Positions 8,593-18,130 of a DNA stretch of 64,000 bases are shown here, piece after piece. How positions within the stretch are numbered: position 1 is the stretch's first letter; each line of letters begins with the position of its first letter. The translations under genes were made by a program, and so were the position numbers. Source of the DNA: CAVZXS01 sp963779325 (GTDB taxonomy: Bacteria; Bacteroidota; Bacteroidia; Chitinophagales; Chitinophagaceae); NCBI GenBank assembly GCA_963779325.1, contig CAVZXS010000011.1, positions 434,001-498,000 on the forward strand. The letters run 5' to 3'. The notes below the pieces were generated by a model. The model did no database searches and had not been told where the DNA came from. It saw only the letters and a program-made list of their open reading frames with translations.

Positions 8593-9264
8593 ATGACTAA
8601 CACCCCTATCATTAAAATAATTGTAGCAGACGATCATGAAATTTTTCGTGACGGCCTTCGAATGATGCTGCTTAAGCAAGCCGATATAGAATTGGTAGCC
8701 GAAGCTGAGGACGGAAAGGAACTGATAGAGAAAATAAAAGTCTTTTTACCCGACGTAGTTATTACCGATATAAAAATGCCCCGCATGGACGGCATAGCGG
8801 CTACCCGCCACATTACAGAGCATTATCCATCCATCGGTATCATTGCACTTACCATGTTTGATGAGGATGACCTGATTGTAGACATGATGGAAGCCGGCGC
8901 CAAAGGTTATTTATTAAAAAACGCCGATAAAAATGAAATGGTGAATGCCATTAAGTCCGTGTATACACAGGAACCCTACTATTGCAAACACACTTCGCAG
9001 CGCTTGGCGCAAATGGTTGCTAAAAGCAAGTTTAATCCTTACAAGCAATCAGCAAAGCCTGAGTTTAACGAAAGAGAAGTGGAAATAATTTGTTTTATCT
9101 GCGACGGTTTGACAAATAAAGAGATAGCAGCAAAAATATTTTTGAGTGTGAGAACGGTAGAAGGTCTCCGTATGAAAATATTGGAAAAAATGAACGTAAA
9201 GAACACAGCGGGTATTATTATTTATGCCATAAAGAATAATCTGTATACCGCCGCAAAAATCTGA
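8593..9264 (+). CDS. LuxR/NarL-family response regulator
   Basis: 223 residues. The receiver domain (about 7-125) has the acidic pair in VADDHE, the phospho-acceptor Asp in VITDIKMPRMDG (about residue 59), the switch Thr in ALTMFDE and the Lys in GYLLKNAD. A C-terminal LuxR helix-turn-helix (about 155-215) reads FNEREVEIICFICDGLTNKE and IFLSVRTVEGLRMKILEKM. It should be phosphorylated by the kinase upstream and bind DNA; targets cannot be told from the sequence. Confidence 0.93.
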   Translation: MTNTPIIKIIVADDHEIFRDGLRMMLLKQADIELVAEAEDGKELIEKIKVFLPDVVITDIKMPRMDGIAATRHITEHYPSIGIIALTMFDEDDLIVDMMEAGAKGYLLKNADKNEMVNAIKSVYTQEPYYCKHTSQRLAQMVAKSKFNPYKQSAKPEFNEREVEIICFICDGLTNKEIAAKIFLSVRTVEGLRMKILEKMNVKNTAGIIIYAIKNNLYTAAKI

Positions 9265-9273
9265 GAGTTGCCG

Positions 9274-9281
9274 TATCTTTG
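9274..9281 (+). promoter_or_regulatory. Candidate Bacteroidota -7 element before terC
   Basis: TATCTTTG matches TAnnTTTG and lies 18 bp upstream of the terC start. No good TTG -33 element is found at the usual distance, so support is partial. Confidence 0.35.
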
Positions 9282-9298
9282 CCCGCTATATACAGCAT

Positions 9299-10294
9299 AT
9301 GACACCTGATCAGCTTACGTATCTCATTTTCGGAATTTTATTAGTACTCGCACTTGTCTTCGACTTAGGCCTGCTAAGCAAGAAAAATCAAACCATTACT
9401 ATTAAACAGGCCCTGTATCAAACTTTTTTTTGGGTAACGCTTGCGTTGGGGTTTTTTGTTTTTATGTGGATTGAAAACGGGCAGAAAGCGGCGTTGGAAT
9501 ATATAAGCGCCTACCTGATGGAGTGGAGCCTCAGCATTGATAATATTTTTGTATTCATTCTTATCTTCTCCGCATTTTCGGTAAAAGAAAAATATTATGG
9601 CCGTGTACTACTGATCGGCATTTTAATGGCCATTGTTTTTCGTATTATTTTTATTACCGTAGGCGTAGCCTTAGTCGATCGTTTCAGTTTCATATTGTAT
9701 ATTTTCGGCGCATTTCTTTTATACACGGGTTATAAAATGTTTACCGCTACCGAAGATGAAGAATTTAAACCGCAGGAAAGCAAGATATATAAGTTCATAA
9801 AAAAATTTGTTCCGCTGGTTCCGCACGACGGTGACGGACGCTATCGCATTATTGAAAACGGCAAACCGGCTTACACTACATTATTCGCGGTCATCATTAT
9901 GCTGGCGGCTATTGATTTGGTATTTGCATTAGATTCTATTCCCGCCGTACTGGGCATAGTAGACAACTCGGAGGAGCATAAAAATATTGCCCGACTGGTG
10001 ATTTACACTTCTAATATTTTCGCCGTATTGGGATTGCGTTCATTATTTTTCCTGCTTCGCGGCGCTGTAAGTAAGTTCGATTATTTACAACAGGGCATCG
10101 CCATCGTATTAATTTTTATTGGTTTAAAAATGCTGGGCGAACATTGGATTAATGAATGGGTAGATAAAACCACCCAGGTATTTATTTCGCTGGGCGTAAT
10201 ATTAGTTTGTATTTCGGGCTCTATATTTTATTCCATTTTTGCAGAGAAGAAAGGAGAACCCGCCGATGTGGTGGATGATTCTTTACGCAAGTAA
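9299..10294 (+). CDS. TerC/Alx family integral membrane protein
   Basis: 331 residues with about nine hydrophobic helices. The family signatures are present: EWSLSIDNIFVFILIFSAF in the first half and AAIDLVFALDSIPAVLGI in the second, each with the conserved membrane Asp residues. TerC/Alx proteins are implicated in manganese export or metal loading of secreted proteins and in tellurite resistance; the older tellurite label alone should not be taken as function. A cytoplasmic loop (about 155-185) carries charged residues. It appears monocistronic. Confidence 0.9.
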   Translation: MTPDQLTYLIFGILLVLALVFDLGLLSKKNQTITIKQALYQTFFWVTLALGFFVFMWIENGQKAALEYISAYLMEWSLSIDNIFVFILIFSAFSVKEKYYGRVLLIGILMAIVFRIIFITVGVALVDRFSFILYIFGAFLLYTGYKMFTATEDEEFKPQESKIYKFIKKFVPLVPHDGDGRYRIIENGKPAYTTLFAVIIMLAAIDLVFALDSIPAVLGIVDNSEEHKNIARLVIYTSNIFAVLGLRSLFFLLRGAVSKFDYLQQGIAIVLIFIGLKMLGEHWINEWVDKTTQVFISLGVILVCISGSIFYSIFAEKKGEPADVVDDSLRK

Positions 10295-10352
10295 AATATT
10301 GTTTACCGGTTTCGTAACAAGCATTAAACTTTTCAGGAAATTAATTTATTAA

Positions 10353-12848
10353 ATGATAACGGACTCCCGGCCGTACATGATTTATACAATTGAACATATA
10401 GCAACCGTAACCGGCGGCGACGCCCGCCTGATAAATACTGAAAGCGTAATAGAACATTTATTACTTGACAGCCGTAAAGTATATTCACCCGCAACTTCTT
10501 TATTCATCGCTATTAAAGGCCCCCGCCGGGACGGACATTTATTTATAAAAGATTTGTACCGGCTGGGTGTAAGAAATTTTATTGTAAGCGAAGTAATCCC
10601 ACCGGAAGATTTCGCCGACGCCAATTTTATTACAGTACACGACACGTTGGCGGCATTACAACAAATAACCTTGCATCATCGCAGGCGGTTTTCGCTACCC
10701 GTTATCGGTATTACGGGCAGCAACGGAAAAACAATTGTAAAAGAATGGCTCTATCAATTACTGCACGACGATTATATAATTGTACGCAGTCCTAAAAGTT
10801 ATAACTCACAAATAGGTGTGCCGCTGAGTGTGTGGCAAATAAACGAGCGTCATACATTGGGCATTTTCGAAGCGGGTATTTCGCAACCGGGAGAAATGGA
10901 AAAACTTCAATCAATCATTTTACCGACTATCGGCGTACTCACAAATATAGGTGAAGCGCATAGTGAAGGATTTTCTTCGCTGAGCGAAAAACTAAATGAG
11001 AAACTGAAACTCTTTACCGCCTCCGATATTATTATTGCCTGCAATGATAATGAAGAAATAAACAGAGGCTTGGCTGCCACGGAAAGAAAATTATTTACTT
11101 GGGGTAAAAGTAAAAAAGCCGATATAGAAATCACATCTGTTTTAAAGCAATTACATCATACGGACATAAATCTGCTGTTTAGATCACAGCCCTTGCATTT
11201 TACCATTCCCTTTACCGATGATGCGTCTATCGAAAATGCACTGACCTGCTGCGCCGTATTACTTTATTTAAATGTGTCGTTTGAAAATATTGCGACGGGA
11301 ATGAGCCTGCTGCAGCCCGTAAATATGCGGCTGGAACTGAAAAAAGGAATCAATAATTGCGCCGTTATTAACGACAGTTACAGCGCCGATTTAAGTTCGC
11401 TGGATATAGCGCTCAATTTTTTACACAACCAAAGTGCCGGAACCAAAAAAACAGTTATACTTTCTGATTTTTTGCAAAGCGGCCTGGCCGAAGATGAATT
11501 ATACAAACAAATTGCCGCTGCATTACAACAACATGGAGTACATACAATAATCGGCATCGGAGAAAAAATATCGAACCGGCTTCCCGTCGCTTTATCTTCC
11601 GCAGCCATACAGCAAGATTATTTTACCAATACAGAATCTTTTATTCAGCACTATCGTTTTTCGCAGTTGAAAGATGAGACGATACTGATAAAAGGCGCCA
11701 GGATTTTTGAGTTCGAAAAAATTGTTCGCCTGCTGGAACAGAAAGCTCACCAAACAGTATTGGAAATTAATTTAACCGCTATAGCGCATAACCTGAATCA
11801 GTACAGGCAATTGCTGAAACCCGGCACCAAAATAATGGCTATGGTAAAAGCTTTTGCTTACGGAAGCGGCGGCGCCGAAATAGCCGGTGTAATGCAATAC
11901 CACAAAGCAGATTACCTGGGTGTAGCCTACGCCGATGAAGGTGTTGAATTACGAAAAGCGGGCATTACTTTACCGATAATGGTGATGAATCCCGAAGTAA
12001 ATACATTTGATGTAATAACCGATCATAATCTTGAACCGGAAATTTATTCTTTTGAATTACTAAAAGAGTTTGACAACTATTTACAACGGGAGGCGGTTAC
12101 CGAATACCCTGTACACATAGAAATTGAAACCGGGATGAATCGTCTCGGTTTTAACCCTGATGAAATTAACCGGCTGATTACTTTTTTAAAAGGCACTTCT
12201 TCATTTAAAGTACAATCTGTTTTTACACACTTAGCCGCCGGCGAAGACGCCGCGCAGGACGAATTTACACTGCAACAAGCCGACAAGTTTAAATCGGCTG
12301 CGGAGCAATTAAAAAATTCGTTGGGGTATAGTTTTATGAGTCATATTTCAAACTCGGCGGCTATACTTCGTCATCCGCAATTGCAAATGGACATGGTGCG
12401 CTTGGGCATTGGTTTATACGGCATAGATGCAGGCAATACAGGAAAACTTAATTTGCAAACCGTGGCTACGCTTAAATCCACCATTGCGCAATTAAAAAAA
12501 TTAAAAGCCGGCGATACGGTTAGTTACAACAGGAAAGGCGTAATAGCCAACGACACATTGATTGCTACAGTACGCATAGGTTATGCCGATGGTTTCAGCA
12601 GGCGGTTGGGGAACGGTGTCGGAAAAATTTTTGTAAAGAACAAGCAGGTACCCGTTGCAGGTACGGTATGTATGGATATGGTAATGATTGACGTAACGAA
12701 TATTGCCGGTGTAAAAGAAGGGGATGATGTAATCATCTTTGGAAAAGAATTACCGGTACAGCAGGTAGCTGCATGGGCGGGTACTATACCTTATGAAATA
12801 ATGACCGGCATTTCGCAAAGAGTTAAAAGAGTTTATTACGAGGAATAA
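10353..12848 (+). CDS. Bifunctional MurF / alanine racemase fusion
   Basis: 831 residues. The N-terminal half is UDP-N-acetylmuramoyl-tripeptide:D-Ala-D-Ala ligase with ATP-binding GITGSNGKT (about residue 119), NIGEAHSEGF and NDSYSAD. The C-terminal half (from about residue 470) is a PLP-dependent alanine racemase with the PLP Lys in MAMVKAFAYGSGG, THLAAGED, MDMVRLGIGLYG and TVSYNRKG. One polypeptide thus makes D-Ala and adds the D-Ala-D-Ala dipeptide to the peptidoglycan precursor; such fusions are typical of Bacteroidota. The family start MIYTIEHIA corresponds to the ATG at 10377, so the true start may be there rather than 10353. The racemase motif has Phe where Asn is common (VKAFAYG versus VKANAYG). 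Confidence 0.93.
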   Translation: MITDSRPYMIYTIEHIATVTGGDARLINTESVIEHLLLDSRKVYSPATSLFIAIKGPRRDGHLFIKDLYRLGVRNFIVSEVIPPEDFADANFITVHDTLAALQQITLHHRRRFSLPVIGITGSNGKTIVKEWLYQLLHDDYIIVRSPKSYNSQIGVPLSVWQINERHTLGIFEAGISQPGEMEKLQSIILPTIGVLTNIGEAHSEGFSSLSEKLNEKLKLFTASDIIIACNDNEEINRGLAATERKLFTWGKSKKADIEITSVLKQLHHTDINLLFRSQPLHFTIPFTDDASIENALTCCAVLLYLNVSFENIATGMSLLQPVNMRLELKKGINNCAVINDSYSADLSSLDIALNFLHNQSAGTKKTVILSDFLQSGLAEDELYKQIAAALQQHGVHTIIGIGEKISNRLPVALSSAAIQQDYFTNTESFIQHYRFSQLKDETILIKGARIFEFEKIVRLLEQKAHQTVLEINLTAIAHNLNQYRQLLKPGTKIMAMVKAFAYGSGGAEIAGVMQYHKADYLGVAYADEGVELRKAGITLPIMVMNPEVNTFDVITDHNLEPEIYSFELLKEFDNYLQREAVTEYPVHIEIETGMNRLGFNPDEINRLITFLKGTSSFKVQSVFTHLAAGEDAAQDEFTLQQADKFKSAAEQLKNSLGYSFMSHISNSAAILRHPQLQMDMVRLGIGLYGIDAGNTGKLNLQTVATLKSTIAQLKKLKAGDTVSYNRKGVIANDTLIATVRIGYADGFSRRLGNGVGKIFVKNKQVPVAGTVCMDMVMIDVTNIAGVKEGDDVIIFGKELPVQQVAAWAGTIPYEIMTGISQRVKRVYYEE

Positions 12849-12878
12849 AAATCGATGTATACTGCCGGATGTTTCTTC

Positions 12879-14696
12879 TCAGTCAAAATCTTTAAATACT
12901 TCCAGCAGGTATTTCTTTCCTCCGTTCAATACTTGTATATAGTAGCTTCCTTCGGCCAGCATATTAAGGCCTGTTATCGAAAGAGTATCGTCCCGTTTTT
13001 TATCGGCGTATACCAAATTTATTATTCGTTGGGCCCGGTAGTCGTAAAGGTTCACATTAATTTCTCCGGGCATATCAATAAGCATCTTAACGGTAATATC
13101 AGAGGTAAACACTTCCTTTTCCATTTTAAACCCGGTTAGCCCCGGCGCTATATTTCTCCTCATTCGGAACAAAGGAGTATGATCGGTATGATTATCCGCT
13201 TCAATAATTTTAATACGATAATAGCAGCTTTGCAATGCAGGAGACAAAGTACTGTCCTTAAATGTGCAATTTCCTTCAATGCATTCCTTTGCCTGTTTTT
13301 GTCCCGCCACTTCAAACAAAACGCCGTCGTTGCTTCTTTCTATCGAAAACAGCTTTGCATTGTTATAGTTTAATGTATTCCAGGAAAGATCGATAGCTTC
13401 TCCATTTTCAACCGCGGTAAAATGCTGAATAAGCACGGGTGAAGAACTGAATCTTCGTACACTGAAATTAGCTACTGAAAAAGTACCGCTAGTACTGGCC
13501 ATATCAACATAAGTTAGTTTCACGCTGTCCGTAAAGCCTTTAAAAAAAACAGTGATCGCCATATCAAGGGAAGAAGGTATCAGGTAATCATTGCCCGCAT
13601 CGGTAAACCCGTCACTGTATATTTCATTAGTTTCATCATTGAATTCATAAAAATGATTGTCCGTTATATTAGAAACGGAAAAAGAAACCGGCATTCCTTT
13701 ACGAAAGCCTTCAATTTTTACTTTGTCGCCGCCGTCAATATCAATTAATTGAAAACTTAAATTCTCCACTACTGAATCTGTTTTCACAGTAAGTACAATC
13801 GGGTTGCCGGGTCCCACTTCCACATCATCATGACCAAGTCGCAAACCTGTAATGGAAGCTTCGTGCAAATTATTAATACCAATCATTTGCGGAACAGTAC
13901 CCGAAACCCTGAATGCCATTTCCCTGCTGCCGATTTTCATTTTTCTTATAATATCAGTAACATTGGCAAACCCATTAGCACCGTAATAGGTATTAAAATC
14001 TATGTAATCCCTCAGCTCGGAAGAAGAAGGCAGAGGTTTCACAATTCGAACCACGTAATCTTCTACCTCACCGGTTTTTACTTCACCGTCGGGGAATTCC
14101 AAATCCTGCTCATAATCTTTTTTACAGGTGCGTATCCTGGCATAGGTCAGTTTCGAGTTAAGTTTAAAAGGCAAAATCCAGTTCAATGAAACGTTACTGC
14201 CGCCGCTGTACGAGGCAGCAGCTTTTTCAGTACTCTCAAATTTTCCATTTCCGTTAAAGTCAATCCAACCTCTTACGGGGTCACCTTCTTCGGCATCTTT
14301 TACGGGAATATTTATGGTGTACTTATCGTTTTCGGCCAATATTTCAGGAAGAAATACAGTTAATGAAGAATCAGCTTCAGGGCCGGCGGTAGCCATGGTA
14401 TTTTTAAATGCATCTTCGTCACTACCCCACGAAGCATTATCGGCGGTAGCAAATATTCTTTCGTCAATATAAGCTGTATCCGTTCCGTCATTGTTGCCTC
14501 TTTTAGAACCGAAATAGGGACCCTGTTCAGGTTTATAATGAATCGCGGCGCCGTACGATTCAGGGGCATCGCCCTTATCGGAAGTACGGTTAAGAATGTT
14601 TCGTTGGTATAAATCGACCCCCAAGCCGGCTAAAGCCAGTGCGATTAAGCCGAAAAAAATATGTTTGCTCAAGGGATGATCAGATTTGGTTTGCAA
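12879..14696 (-). CDS. Secreted GEVED-domain protein with T9SS sorting domain
   Basis: 605 residues with an N-terminal hydrophobic signal/anchor (HIFFGLIALALAGLGVDLY). Residues about 40-215 carry a CshA-type GEVED domain: GDAPESYG, DEDAF, GWIDFNGNGKF, RIRTC and the name-giving GEVEDYVV. The middle part is beta-rich. The C-terminus has FNVERS-like fibronectin strands (LFSIERSNDGVLFEV) and a beta-sandwich ending GSYYIQVLNGGKKYLLEVFK typical of T9SS type A sorting domains. It is probably exported through the type IX system to the cell surface. It converges on murF-alr with only 30 bp between the stops. Confidence 0.82.
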   Translation of the reverse strand: MQTKSDHPLSKHIFFGLIALALAGLGVDLYQRNILNRTSDKGDAPESYGAAIHYKPEQGPYFGSKRGNNDGTDTAYIDERIFATADNASWGSDEDAFKNTMATAGPEADSSLTVFLPEILAENDKYTINIPVKDAEEGDPVRGWIDFNGNGKFESTEKAAASYSGGSNVSLNWILPFKLNSKLTYARIRTCKKDYEQDLEFPDGEVKTGEVEDYVVRIVKPLPSSSELRDYIDFNTYYGANGFANVTDIIRKMKIGSREMAFRVSGTVPQMIGINNLHEASITGLRLGHDDVEVGPGNPIVLTVKTDSVVENLSFQLIDIDGGDKVKIEGFRKGMPVSFSVSNITDNHFYEFNDETNEIYSDGFTDAGNDYLIPSSLDMAITVFFKGFTDSVKLTYVDMASTSGTFSVANFSVRRFSSSPVLIQHFTAVENGEAIDLSWNTLNYNNAKLFSIERSNDGVLFEVAGQKQAKECIEGNCTFKDSTLSPALQSCYYRIKIIEADNHTDHTPLFRMRRNIAPGLTGFKMEKEVFTSDITVKMLIDMPGEINVNLYDYRAQRIINLVYADKKRDDTLSITGLNMLAEGSYYIQVLNGGKKYLLEVFKDFD

Positions 14697-14968
14697 TAAT
14701 GTTTAAAAAACGATTTTACCGGTATTTTAGTGTGTTTAGTCTTAATATAACTACCCCCTTCGAAATAGCAGGGAAATTTATTGAAAAAAGGCAATAAATA
14801 CAGGCTATTTTGTGTTTTATTCAGTGCTGTAAAAGCCGGTTTTAAAAAAGGTGGCCTGAATAGTTTAGCCGCATACTTTTTATCGGTATTTTGAGCCATA
14901 TTTATTTACGGATTTATTTCATAATCGCGAAATTTATCCTTTAAATCCAAACTATTCTGAACTCAGTA

Positions 14969-17098
14969 ATGCAAATAGAAAAACCGGCAAGGTCGTTATG
15001 GCCGTCATTGCGCCAGGCAAAGACTGACAGAACAAGTAAGTCTGCATCTGAAAATCAGCAATTGTTTTTCAACTTCAACGCTATACGGCTTACCTGCATA
15101 ATCTGCTTCGCCATCTCTTCGTTTTCAAATTACCAAGCCGATTTAACCTACAGCTTTTACATTACCGCTTCCTGTTGCCTGCTGTTCATCGCAAGTATTT
15201 ATTTCATTAGTGCAAAAAGGCTAAATTTACTCAGGTACTTTTTTGTCGTTGTATTTAATATTGCCATTCTGTGGCTCAGTTACGCCGAAGGGCTTGCATC
15301 CGGCGATTATCTTTATTTATTCGCCTTATTGCTCATTTGTATTTTTATATGTGATCTGAAGAATTCCATTTCACTCATTGCATGTTATTCACTTACTCTT
15401 ATTACATTAGTATTATTGTTTATACTGGCGCCTGTACACAGCAGCGTACAGCGCATGAACGAACAATTGGAACAAACCACCTTCTTCGTCAATATTTTTT
15501 CTTCATCCATCGTAGTTTGCATAATATCTTACTGGTTGCTGCGGCAAAATTATTTAAATGCAAAAGGATTGGCCGAAAAACAGCATTTCCTGGATGCCGT
15601 ATACAATACATCGTTGGATGCCGTTTTTATAGCGGATATTAATACCAATCAAATTACCAATTGTAATTTACAAAGTCTCAAGTTGTTTGATGTAACGAGT
15701 GACGGGCAGCTCAAGAATCAACCGCTTACTATTCTTTTCAAAAACTTAGAAGAATCGGGTGCGGCGGCGCAGGCCTTGCAGGATCCGGGTCGTTCCTGGC
15801 AAGGCGATTTAATTTGCCTTACTTCCGCCGGCACAGAGTTTCCCGGTTACGTCAGTATCGTTCCGTTGATTTATAATGAAATGGTTTTTAAAAAAATAAA
15901 TATTCTTGATATTTCCGATATTAAAAAAGTAGAAGCCGAATTAGTAATTGCAAAAGAAAAAGCCGAGTCGGCTATGAATGCAAAATCCAAGTTCTTATCA
16001 AATATGAGCCATGAGTTGCGAACACCGCTCAACGGCATTATCGGAACCGCTAATTTATTGATGGATGAAGCAAGCATGCCCGAACAAAAAGAACATTTCG
16101 GTTTGTTGAAATACTCATCAGAACACATGCTCAGCCTCATAAACGATGTACTTGATTTCAGTAAGATTGAAGCGGGCAAAATGGATTTAGAAAAAATTCC
16201 TTTTAACTTAAAGGAGCTTTTTGGAAAAATGCACAGTTTGTTTGCGGCGCAGTTTGCTGCAAAGGGAATTGAACTGGAGTTTAATGCCGATGACAAACTC
16301 AATCGTTATTTCATGGGCGATGAAACAAGACTGAGCCAGGTACTCAGCAACCTGATCGCCAATGCATTAAAATTTACCGAAAGAGGAAAAGTAACCGTAA
16401 CGGCGCATATGCTCAGGTCTACCAGTAAAACAGCTATGATTTCTTTTTCTGTAAAAGATACCGGTATTGGTATTACGGAGCAACAGCAAAAAATTATTTT
16501 TTACAGCTTTACACAAGGTGATACCACCACCACCAGGAAATTTGGCGGTACGGGCCTTGGGCTTTCCATCAGCAAGCACATTATAGAGTTGTACAACGGC
16601 GAGCTGAAAGTAGAAAGTAAAAAAGGGCTGGGCAGCAATTTCTTTTTTACACTGCAGCTTGACCTGCAAATGGAGAACAAGAGCTTTGTGAATGAAAGAG
16701 TGCTGAACACGTTAATCAGTTTAAAAGATATAAGAGTATTGATTGCGGAAGACAACACGATTAATATGCTGATAGCAAAACGCTTTTTGCATAAATGGGA
16801 AATAACAACGGAAGAAGCGGTAAACGGTATTGAAGCATTGGAAAAATTCGCCGCCTGTCATTTTGATGTATTATTAATAGATCTTGAAATGCCCGAGATG
16901 GACGGCTACAAAACCATCGCCGAAATCAGGAAGAAAAATCAATCAATTCCGGTCATTGCTTTTACCGCCGCCGTGTATGACAATATGCAGGCTGATTTAA
17001 TAAGTCATGGTTTTACAGATTATATTCAAAAGCCTTTCCGGCCCGAGGACCTGCACAAAAAATTATCAATGTATGCAAAAGTGAAACAGCCTTTATAA
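14969..17098 (+). CDS. Hybrid sensor histidine kinase/response regulator
   Basis: 709 residues. Residues about 30-205 contain six hydrophobic segments forming a membrane sensor (LLRYFFVVVFNIAILWLSYA, YLFALLLICIFICDL). A PAS domain follows (about 210-325: DAVYNTSLDAVFIADINTNQ). HisKA has the phospho-His in SHELRTPLNGIIG (about residue 348); HATPase has NLIANALKFTERG, DTGIGI and GGTGLGLSI. The C-terminal receiver (about 590-700) has IAEDN and the acceptor Asp in LLIDLEMPEMDGY. No output domain exists, so the signal goes on through a phosphorelay or the receiver regulates the kinase. It is monocistronic. Confidence 0.93.
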   Translation: MQIEKPARSLWPSLRQAKTDRTSKSASENQQLFFNFNAIRLTCIICFAISSFSNYQADLTYSFYITASCCLLFIASIYFISAKRLNLLRYFFVVVFNIAILWLSYAEGLASGDYLYLFALLLICIFICDLKNSISLIACYSLTLITLVLLFILAPVHSSVQRMNEQLEQTTFFVNIFSSSIVVCIISYWLLRQNYLNAKGLAEKQHFLDAVYNTSLDAVFIADINTNQITNCNLQSLKLFDVTSDGQLKNQPLTILFKNLEESGAAAQALQDPGRSWQGDLICLTSAGTEFPGYVSIVPLIYNEMVFKKINILDISDIKKVEAELVIAKEKAESAMNAKSKFLSNMSHELRTPLNGIIGTANLLMDEASMPEQKEHFGLLKYSSEHMLSLINDVLDFSKIEAGKMDLEKIPFNLKELFGKMHSLFAAQFAAKGIELEFNADDKLNRYFMGDETRLSQVLSNLIANALKFTERGKVTVTAHMLRSTSKTAMISFSVKDTGIGITEQQQKIIFYSFTQGDTTTTRKFGGTGLGLSISKHIIELYNGELKVESKKGLGSNFFFTLQLDLQMENKSFVNERVLNTLISLKDIRVLIAEDNTINMLIAKRFLHKWEITTEEAVNGIEALEKFAACHFDVLLIDLEMPEMDGYKTIAEIRKKNQSIPVIAFTAAVYDNMQADLISHGFTDYIQKPFRPEDLHKKLSMYAKVKQPL

Positions 17099-17369
17099 TA
17101 TTCGTTTTCATTCGCCTCTTTCTCCTTAAAAGTCATTTGGTTTATTTTTAGCGGAAAAACCGGCTTACAAGCATTTAAAATACAGGTTTCCCGCGGTCCG
17201 ATATTTATGAACCATTTGACATACTGACTAACAACCTTCCCTTATATTTGCAACTTGTTCAATACTTCCCGTGTAAATGATAACTGCGAATAACTAATTT
17301 TATTCACGCGGCGTACGAAACAATTGAAGGCGTCCCAAAGGGAGGTTAAAAGCAGATAAATAAAAAATT

Positions 17370-18074
17370 ATGATGAAACGTAAGCATATTGTTTTATTAA
17401 TATTATTGATTTTAATTTTTGACCAGGCATTAAAAATTTGGGTAAAAACAAGTTTTACCTGGCAGCAGCAGCAGCCTGTTGCAGGCAATTGGTTCCGTTT
17501 ATTTTTTATAGAAAATGCGGGCATGGCCTGGGGCTGGAAGCTGGGAAATGAATGGGGCAAAGTAGCATTAACTTTATTCAGGTTGGCCGCGGTAATTTTT
17601 GGCGTATGGTATATAGGTAAAATAATAAAGCAGCGTTATCATAAAGGATTTATTATTTGCGCCGCACTTATTTTTGCCGGCGCCCTTGGCAATTTAATAG
17701 ACAGTATGTTCTACGGTCTTATTTTTGATAAAGGTATGTTGTATGATGCCGCGGTAAAAGATCATGTGGGTTACTCAGGCATTGCTAATTTTTCTGCAAA
17801 AGGCTATACGGGTTTCCTGCACGGCAATGTAGTGGACATGTTATACTTTCCCCTTATTGAGGATAAGCAATGGCCCGGCTGGGTTCCGTTTATCGGCGGC
17901 GACAGGTTTACTTTTTTCTCTCCTATTTTTAATATCGCCGATGCTTCTATTTCCGCAGGCGTTATTACATTGTTACTTTTCCAAAAGCGTTTTTTTAAAA
18001 AAATGCACGGTCACGATGAGCCGGCAACCGTTGTTACCAACACTGAAGTAAATGACAATGCGCAGGTGTCTTAA
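17370..18074 (+). CDS. lspA: Lipoprotein signal peptidase (signal peptidase II)
   Basis: 234 residues, longer than the roughly 160 of E. coli because of an inserted loop, as usual in Bacteroidota. Four hydrophobic helices are visible. The two catalytic aspartates lie in GALGNLIDSMFYG and FNIADASISAG, with the companion motif NVVDMLYFP. It cleaves lipoprotein signal peptides at the inner membrane after diacylglyceryl addition, and so serves lipoproteins such as those at 5137 and 6647. An upstream TATATTTG (near 17240) resembles a -7 element, but its -33 spacing is poor. Confidence 0.95.
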   Translation: MMKRKHIVLLILLILIFDQALKIWVKTSFTWQQQQPVAGNWFRLFFIENAGMAWGWKLGNEWGKVALTLFRLAAVIFGVWYIGKIIKQRYHKGFIICAALIFAGALGNLIDSMFYGLIFDKGMLYDAAVKDHVGYSGIANFSAKGYTGFLHGNVVDMLYFPLIEDKQWPGWVPFIGGDRFTFFSPIFNIADASISAGVITLLLFQKRFFKKMHGHDEPATVVTNTEVNDNAQVS

Positions 18075-18079
18075 AAAGA

Positions 18080-18104
18080 TAAAGGCCGTTATGTAAACGA
18101 CCTT
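18080..18104. terminator. Bidirectional terminator between lspA and the T9SS block
   Basis: AAAGGcCGTT pairs with AACGaCCTTT around a 5-nt loop; A-rich and T-rich flanks suit both converging genes. Confidence 0.65.
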
Positions 18105-18130
18105 TATTATAATCCGAATAACAAAGAGAA

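Noticed and set aside
12855..14189. Plus-strand frames opposite the GEVED/T9SS gene
   Set aside because: They are antisense to a long, domain-rich gene and have no features of their own.
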